From positions 1 to 7,456 of the forward strand of contig JARCRR010000192.1 in NCBI GenBank assembly GCA_029850565.1: DNA of 7,456 bases, in the 5' to 3' direction. Under the pieces are notes generated by a model that worked only from the letters and a program-made list of their open reading frames with translations, ran no database searches and was not told the DNA's origin. This document shows, piece by piece, positions 5,700-7,456 of the stretch (positions within the stretch are counted from its first letter, which is position 1; each line of letters starts with the position of its first letter). The translations under genes and the position numbers were made by a program. This DNA comes from Gallionella sp. (GTDB lineage: Bacteria; Pseudomonadota; Gammaproteobacteria; Burkholderiales; Gallionellaceae).

Positions 5700-6293
5700 A
5701 TGATTGCAGATTGCACCGCAGTCATCTTGACGGGTGGCGATTCCCGTCGCATGGGGCAGGACAAGGCGACTCTGCTGTTGGGCGAGCACAGTCTGTTGCA
5801 ACACGTCATCACCCTCGTGCAGCCCATGTTCAGCGATATCATCATCAGCGTGCGTCAGCCCCGAGCAGACGTTACATTGCCGCAAGTCTGCGATGATCCA
5901 AATCATCGCGGGCCGTTGGCTGGATTGGCCGCCGGGTTGCAGAACGCAAAGACACCTTGGGTCTTCGCGGTGGCATGTGATATGCCTTTCATCGACCATG
6001 CCGTGATCGAACGATTGGCGCAATTCAGAGAGGGTTTTCAGGCGGTCGTGCCGATGGTGCAGGGTTATCCGCAACCCCTGCTCGCATTTTATTCCGCTGC
6101 TTGTTTAGCCGAGGTGATTGAATGTTTGCACGGTGGTGGCAAGCACAGTTTGCGCGAGTTATTGGATAGGTTGCAGGTGCGTTATGTGAGCGAGGATGAG
6201 TTGCGGATGGCTGATTCAGCTTTGCGCAGCTTCGTCGATCTGGATACGCCGGAAGATGTGGCGATGGTTATGAAACAACAGGAAATGAATTGA
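5700..6293 (+). CDS. mobA: Molybdenum cofactor guanylyltransferase MobA
   Basis: MobA transfers GMP from GTP to Mo-molybdopterin, giving the MGD cofactor of DMSO-reductase-family enzymes, in the cytosol. The 197-residue length is normal. The nucleotide-binding signature LTGGDSRRMGQDK spans 10-22 (family LAGGxSxRMGxDK). GPLAGLAAGL is at 71-80. CDMPF at 93-97 contains the metal-binding Asp (D94, matching E. coli D101). YPQPLLAFY is at 123-131. A start at GTG 5694 would add only two residues and has poor ribosome-site spacing, so ATG 5700 is chosen. Its stop TGA shares one base with the moeA ATG (TGATG), indicating translational coupling. Presence of mobA implies that the organism uses bis-MGD enzymes such as nitrate reductase or formate dehydrogenase; none is in the window. 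Confidence 0.96.
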   Translation: MIADCTAVILTGGDSRRMGQDKATLLLGEHSLLQHVITLVQPMFSDIIISVRQPRADVTLPQVCDDPNHRGPLAGLAAGLQNAKTPWVFAVACDMPFIDHAVIERLAQFREGFQAVVPMVQGYPQPLLAFYSAACLAEVIECLHGGGKHSLRELLDRLQVRYVSEDELRMADSALRSFVDLDTPEDVAMVMKQQEMN

Positions 6294-7456
6294 TGGAAAA
6301 GCATTTGAAAGTAAGCGAGGCGCAGCAGATCATCATCGACGTAGTCTTGCGGATGGGTGTTGAGACGGTGGCGCTGGAGAATTCGTTGGGGCGAGTGTTG
6401 GCGCAGGATGTTCGTGCCAATCGCGACCAGCCCCCCTACGATGTATCGGCGATGGATGGCTATGCGCTACGCAGCGCTGATGTGGCGAAAACGCCAGTGA
6501 CATTGGAGGTGATCGAGGACATCAAAGCCGGGGACATGCCGTGCAAGACGGTACAAGCTGCGCAGTGCGCACGCATCATGACGGGGGCACCGGTGCCGCA
6601 GGGGGCGGATGCGGTGTTGCGTGTCGAAGATACACAAGCCGTGTCCGAAGGCTGCGTGCAGATCAATTGCAGTGTGAAGCAGGGCAACGATATTCGCCAG
6701 CGCGGCGAGAGCATGCGCGACGGTGAAGTGGTGCTGCCTGCCGGAACCGAGATCGTGCCGGGTGTGATCGGCATGTTGGCGATGGTGAAGGCGGCCAAGG
6801 TGCAGGTGTATCGTCAACCGCGCGTGGCAATCCTCTCCACGGGCGACGAGTTGGAAGGGCTGAACGATGCCTTTGATGCGAACAAGATACCGGATGCCAA
6901 CAGCTATGCGCTGATGGCGCAGGTGCAGGCGCTGGGTATCCAGCCCGTGTTACTCGGTATCGCGCGCGACGATCCCGATGAGCTGCGCCGCTATCTGCAA
7001 ACGGGCTTGCAGTACGACGCACTGCTGGTTTCCGGCGGCACTTCGGTCGGGGTGCATGACTATGTGAGACCGACGCTGGAGGCATTGGGCGTGCAGATGA
7101 AGTTCTGGCGGGTGGCGATGAAGCCGGGGCATCCGATGGCGTTCGGGGCGACCGATACGGCTTTCGTTTTCGGGCTGCCGGGAAATCCGGTGTCGAGCAT
7201 GGTCTGCTTCGAGCAGTTCGTGTTGCCTGCACTGCGCCGCATGATGGGATGCTCCCGTTTGCATAGACGCACCATCGCAGCGCGGCTCACTCACGATGTG
7301 AAACACAAACACTCGCGTACCGAATTCGTGCGCGTGACGTTGCATCAGGAAGGCGGCACTTATGCGGCCACTTCGACCGGTGCACAGGGCAGCGGGATAT
7401 TGCCGTCGATGGCCAAGGCGGATGGATTGCTGGTCGTGCCGGCTGCTAGTCAGGGC
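6293..7456 (+). CDS. moeA: Molybdopterin molybdenumtransferase MoeA (3' truncated)
   Basis: MoeA inserts molybdenum from molybdate into adenylylated molybdopterin, the metal-insertion step of Moco synthesis. The visible 388 residues are open to the window edge. Family members have about 400-410, so only the end of C-terminal domain IV is missing. Seen in order are PPYDVSAMDGYA (47-58), RIMTGAPVPQGADAVLR (94-110), the domain III STGDEL (182-187), SGGTSVGVHDYV (247-258), KPGHPMAFG (277-285) and GLPGNPVSSM (294-303). These are the standard MoeA substrate and metal-site motifs and all look intact. The ATG overlaps the mobA stop by one base (TGATG), with AGGAA at 6280-6284 about 8 bases upstream as Shine-Dalgarno. 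It is fused neither to a MogA domain nor to a periplasmic-binding domain in the part seen. Confidence 0.96.
   Translation, partial: MEKHLKVSEAQQIIIDVVLRMGVETVALENSLGRVLAQDVRANRDQPPYDVSAMDGYALRSADVAKTPVTLEVIEDIKAGDMPCKTVQAAQCARIMTGAPVPQGADAVLRVEDTQAVSEGCVQINCSVKQGNDIRQRGESMRDGEVVLPAGTEIVPGVIGMLAMVKAAKVQVYRQPRVAILSTGDELEGLNDAFDANKIPDANSYALMAQVQALGIQPVLLGIARDDPDELRRYLQTGLQYDALLVSGGTSVGVHDYVRPTLEALGVQMKFWRVAMKPGHPMAFGATDTAFVFGLPGNPVSSMVCFEQFVLPALRRMMGCSRLHRRTIAARLTHDVKHKHSRTEFVRVTLHQEGGTYAATSTGAQGSGILPSMAKADGLLVVPAASQG

Noticed and set aside
6663..7345. Overlapping minus-strand frames opposite moeA
   Set aside because: The moeA frame is intact with all family motifs. The opposite frames are Arg/Pro/Ser-rich low-complexity shadows.

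Overview
The window is a molybdenum cofactor (Moco) biosynthesis locus from a Gram-negative bacterium. All genes read rightward on the + strand. Protein family resemblance, the GC-rich coding sequence, the short intergenic gaps and the REP-like palindromes suggest a proteobacterium. From memory, the MoaD, DsrE-like and methyltransferase sequences look most like those of Betaproteobacteria of the Nitrosomonadales/Gallionellaceae type. That placement is an impression, not a search result.

Layout. Bases 1-759 carry the 3' part of an ApbC/Mrp iron-sulfur carrier ATPase. It is followed almost without gaps by moaA, moaC, moaD and moaE (764-2923), which cover cPMP synthesis and both subunits of molybdopterin synthase. 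Next come two small genes, each with a strong ribosome binding site: a DsrE-like cysteine protein (2964-3284) and a class I SAM-dependent methyltransferase (3297-3917). An AT-rich segment then interrupts the cluster (about 3918-5050). It holds one complete 287-residue gene that I cannot assign to any family, plus short repeat debris on both sides. The Moco genes resume with mobB (5051-5536). A 116-bp REP-like element, with perfect 28-bp inverted arms, separates mobB from mobA (5700-6293). mobA overlaps moeA by one base, and moeA runs off the right edge.

How the genes work together. MoaA and MoaC make cPMP from GTP. MoaD and MoaE insert the dithiolene sulfurs to give molybdopterin. MoeA inserts molybdenum. 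MobA, assisted by MobB, attaches GMP to form the bis-MGD cofactor used by DMSO-reductase-family enzymes such as nitrate reductases and formate dehydrogenases. The Fe-S carrier upstream could plausibly supply MoaA, which needs two [4Fe-4S] clusters. MoeB and MogA/MoaB, which complete the pathway, are not in the window.

Most of the window is well-understood biology. The parts worth a second look are the unassigned AT-rich gene and its borders, the paired palindromes between mobB and mobA, and the DsrE-like/methyltransferase pair inside a Moco cluster. I see no tRNA, rRNA, CRISPR array, transposase gene or convincing intrinsic terminator.
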